A stretch of DNA of 64,000 bases from Dactylosporangium sucinum. GTDB taxonomy: Bacteria > Actinomycetota > Actinomycetes > Mycobacteriales > Micromonosporaceae. The translations under genes and the position numbers were made by a program. Under the pieces are notes generated by a model. The model did not search any database. It was not told where the DNA came from and worked only from the letters and a program-made list of their open reading frames with translations. Position 1 is the stretch's first letter. Every line of letters begins with the position of its first letter. This document shows positions 62,204 to 64,000 of this stretch, in pieces. The DNA is taken from the NCBI RefSeq assembly GCF_014647515.1, contig NZ_BMPI01000004.1:262373-326372 (forward strand), given 5' to 3'.

Positions 62204-62212
62204 GCTGCGGAT

Positions 62213-62626
62213 ATGGCTTCGCGACTGAATCCTTACCTGAATTTCCGTGGCAACGCCCGGCAGGCGCTGGAGTTCTACCAGAGCGTCTTCGGCGGAGAGC
62301 TCCGCATGAACACGTTCGGCGAGTTCGGCGGGCGCGAGGACGCCACCAACGACCAGATCATGCACGGCCAGCTGGAGACGCCCAGCGGCTACACCATCAT
62401 GGGCGCCGACACGCCGCCGGAGATGGCCCTCAACCCCGGCGACAACATCACGGTCAGCCTGAGCGGCACGGACGCCGCCGAGCTGCGGGGATACTGGACG
62501 AAGCTGTCCACCTCGGGCAAGATCAACGTTCCCCTGGAGAAGCAGATATGGGGTGACGAGTTCGGCGCCTGCGTCGACCAGTTCGGCATCCCGTGGATGG
62601 TCAACATCGTCGCCCAGCAGGGATGA
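62213..62626 (+). CDS. PhnB-like VOC-superfamily protein
   Basis: 137 residues. The glyoxalase/bleomycin-resistance fold of the PhnB (3-demethylubiquinone-like) group: NPYLNFRGNARQALEFYQSV followed by FGGELRMNTFGEFG, then HGQLETPSGYTIMGADTPPE and FGACVDQFGIPWMVNI. Function of single-domain actinobacterial members is unknown. Separate promoter region only 9 bp after the regulator, so perhaps co-transcribed. Confidence 0.92.
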   Translation: MASRLNPYLNFRGNARQALEFYQSVFGGELRMNTFGEFGGREDATNDQIMHGQLETPSGYTIMGADTPPEMALNPGDNITVSLSGTDAAELRGYWTKLSTSGKINVPLEKQIWGDEFGACVDQFGIPWMVNIVAQQG

Positions 62627-62652
62627 TTCGCTGAGACGCTAGGGTCTCGGAC

Positions 62653-63921
62653 ATGGATCTCGAGACCCTGGTGGAGCTCGACCGCTCGCTCGTCTGGCAC
62701 CCGTATGGCCCGATGCCGGCCACCCAGTCGCCGCTGGTGGTCGAGTCGGCGAGCGGGGTGCGGTTGCGGCTGGCGGACGGCTCCGAGCTGGTCGACGGCA
62801 TGTCCTCGTGGTGGGCGGCGATCCACGGGTACCGTCACCCGGTCCTCGACGCCGCGGTGCAGGACCAGCTGGGCCGCATGAGCCACGTGATGTTCGGCGG
62901 CCTGACCCACGAGCCGGCGGTCCGCCTGGCCCGCACGCTGGTCGACATCACGCCCGACCCGCTGCGGCACGTCTTCTTCTGCGACTCCGGCAGCGTGGCC
63001 GTCGAGGTGGCGATCAAGATGTGCCTGCAGTACTGGCGATCCCTCGGCCGCCCGTCGAAGCACCGCCTGATGACGTGGCGCGGCGGCTACCACGGCGACA
63101 CGTTCCACCCGATGTCGGTGACGGATCCGGAGGGCGGCATGCACGCCCTGTGGCGCGGCATCCTCCCGTCGCAGCTGTTCGCCCCGGCCCCGTCCGCTGC
63201 CTACGACGCGTCTTATGTTGCATCGTTTGCCGACCTGCTGGCGGAGCACGCCTCGACGGTGGCCGCGATCATCGTCGAGCCCGTGGTGCAGGGCGCGGGC
63301 GGCATGCGCTTCCACGCACCGGAGCTCCTGCGCGACCTGCGCGCCCTGGCCGACGAGCACGACGTGCTGCTGATCTTCGACGAGATCGCCACGGGTTTCG
63401 GCCGCACCGGCTCCCTGTTCGCCGCCGACCAGGCCGGGGTGACCCCGGACGTGATGTGCGTGGGGAAGGCCCTGACCGGCGGCTACCTGTCCATGGGCGC
63501 CACGCTGTGCGTCCCGCGGGTGGCATCGGGCATCAGCCGCGGCGAGACCCCGGTGCTGGCCCACGGCCCGACGTTCATGGCCAACCCGCTGTCGTCGGCG
63601 GTGGCCAACGCGTCGATCGACCTGCTGCTCGCTTCGGACTGGTCCTCGTCGGTGAAGCGCATCTCGTCGGGCCTGGCCTCGGGCCTGGCTCCCGCCTGGG
63701 ACGTCCCGGGCGTGTCGGACGTCCGCGTCCTGGGCGCGATCGGCGTGGTCCAGCTCGACCACGAGGTGAACGTCCCGGCCGCGACGAAGGCCGCGGTGGA
63801 GCGCGGCGTGTGGCTGCGCCCGTTCCGCGACTTGATCTACACCATGCCCCCGTACATCACCGACGACACCGACCTGGCCGCGATCACTTCGGCGGTGGTG
63901 GCAGCGGCGACCGCCGCCTGA
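62653..63921 (+). CDS. bioA: Adenosylmethionine-8-amino-7-oxononanoate aminotransferase
   Basis: 422 residues. A PLP fold-type-I class III aminotransferase with BioA-specific blocks: [94 protein letters not shown], the Asp of [15 protein letters not shown] and the PLP lysine in [16 protein letters not shown]. It makes 7,8-diaminopelargonate from KAPA with SAM as amino donor, in biotin synthesis. Other bio genes probably lie beyond the window. Confidence 0.97.
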   Translation: MDLETLVELDRSLVWHPYGPMPATQSPLVVESASGVRLRLADGSELVDGMSSWWAAIHGYRHPVLDAAVQDQLGRMSHVMFGGLTHEPAVRLARTLVDITPDPLRHVFFCDSGSVAVEVAIKMCLQYWRSLGRPSKHRLMTWRGGYHGDTFHPMSVTDPEGGMHALWRGILPSQLFAPAPSAAYDASYVASFADLLAEHASTVAAIIVEPVVQGAGGMRFHAPELLRDLRALADEHDVLLIFDEIATGFGRTGSLFAADQAGVTPDVMCVGKALTGGYLSMGATLCVPRVASGISRGETPVLAHGPTFMANPLSSAVANASIDLLLASDWSSSVKRISSGLASGLAPAWDVPGVSDVRVLGAIGVVQLDHEVNVPAATKAAVERGVWLRPFRDLIYTMPPYITDDTDLAAITSAVVAAATAA

Positions 63922-63924
63922 CAC

Positions 63925-64000
63925 CTCCCGCGCCGCCTCCCGCGCCGCCTCCCGCGCCGCCTCCCGCGCCGCCTCCCGCGCCGCCTCCCGCGCCGCCTCC
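63925..64000. repeat. 12-bp tandem repeat array, cut by the window end
   Basis: The unit CCTCCCGCGCCG repeats without change more than six times from just after the bioA stop to base 64000. Read on the plus strand it would encode Pro-Pro-Ala-Pro; on the minus strand one frame gives Glu-Ala-Ala-Arg. It may be the end of a convergent or following gene, which cannot be decided here. Confidence 0.85.

Noticed and set aside
63925..64000. CRISPR array
   Set aside because: The repeats are contiguous 12-mers with no spacers; no cas genes are present, and no other array was found in the window.

Overview
The window is about 64 kb of very GC-rich DNA with strong G/C at third codon positions, many GTG and TTG starts and frequent 4-bp stop/start overlaps. 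It carries typical actinomycete families: DUF3073, septum-formation domain, SigE-type ECF sigma factors, SARP/BTAD regulators, GH19 chitinase, and a c-di-AMP riboswitch before a cell-wall protein. It is a chromosomal segment of a filamentous actinomycete, plausibly Micromonosporaceae or a relative; the family is inferred from gene content only.

Region 1 (1-9.1 kb): the tail of a LuxR regulator, a degenerate alpha/beta-hydrolase with a proline-rich insert, a TrcR/TrcS-like two-component system, a set of membrane proteins, a beta-propeller phytase, an App1-type phosphatase and a DUF998 membrane protein.

Region 2 (9.1-20.8 kb): a c-di-AMP (ydaO) riboswitch controls a secreted cell-wall protein. 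It is followed by a DHH phosphoesterase, a GH19 chitinase, an AraC regulator divergent from an NmrA-like oxidoreductase, a retron-type reverse transcriptase convergent with an unknown protein, NDH-2, a formaldehyde/alcohol dehydrogenase, a DinB protein and an isolated acidic protein.

Region 3 (20.8-33.1 kb): an EI24 membrane protein, a MarR regulator, a 49-bp perfect palindrome next to DnaA boxes, a Tat-exported amidohydrolase, a GntR regulator, a YjfM-YjfC-YjfL-like operon (DUF1190-like lipoprotein, glutathionylspermidine-synthase-like ATP-grasp, DUF350), DUF3073, a septum-formation protein, a SigE-type sigma factor with its membrane partner, and a glutamate-cysteine ligase.

Region 4 (33.1-41.5 kb): two large secreted enzymes (a beta-helix protein and an ExeM/NucH-type nuclease) ending in strong terminators, then an ABC exporter divergent from a GntR-TetR fusion regulator with a triple GTGCAC operator.

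Region 5 (41.5-51.4 kb) looks like an accessory island. It is bounded by a degenerate copy of the promoter and 5' half of tRNA-Lys on the left and the intact tRNA-Lys on the right. It holds a lone SagB-type oxidoreductase, a 51-aa acidic peptide coupled to a TPR protein, a Tat-exported protein with a damaged M6-like zinc site and a lectin propeller, a broken azlC-azlD pair and a large SARP-ATPase regulator. A YoeB/YefM toxin-antitoxin pair lies just beyond the tRNA.

Region 6 (53-64 kb): an LppX/LprG-like lipoprotein, a SARP with membrane segments and a C-terminal helix-hairpin-helix domain, a second SigE sigma/membrane-protein pair, an ECF42-like sigma factor, a LysE exporter, a GNAT enzyme, an MFS exporter divergent from a winged-helix regulator, a PhnB-like protein, BioA and a 12-bp tandem repeat running off the window.

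The most promising unexplained elements are the retron-like RT locus, the SagB/peptide/TPR island, the DnaA-box palindromes and the SARP-membrane-HhH fusion.
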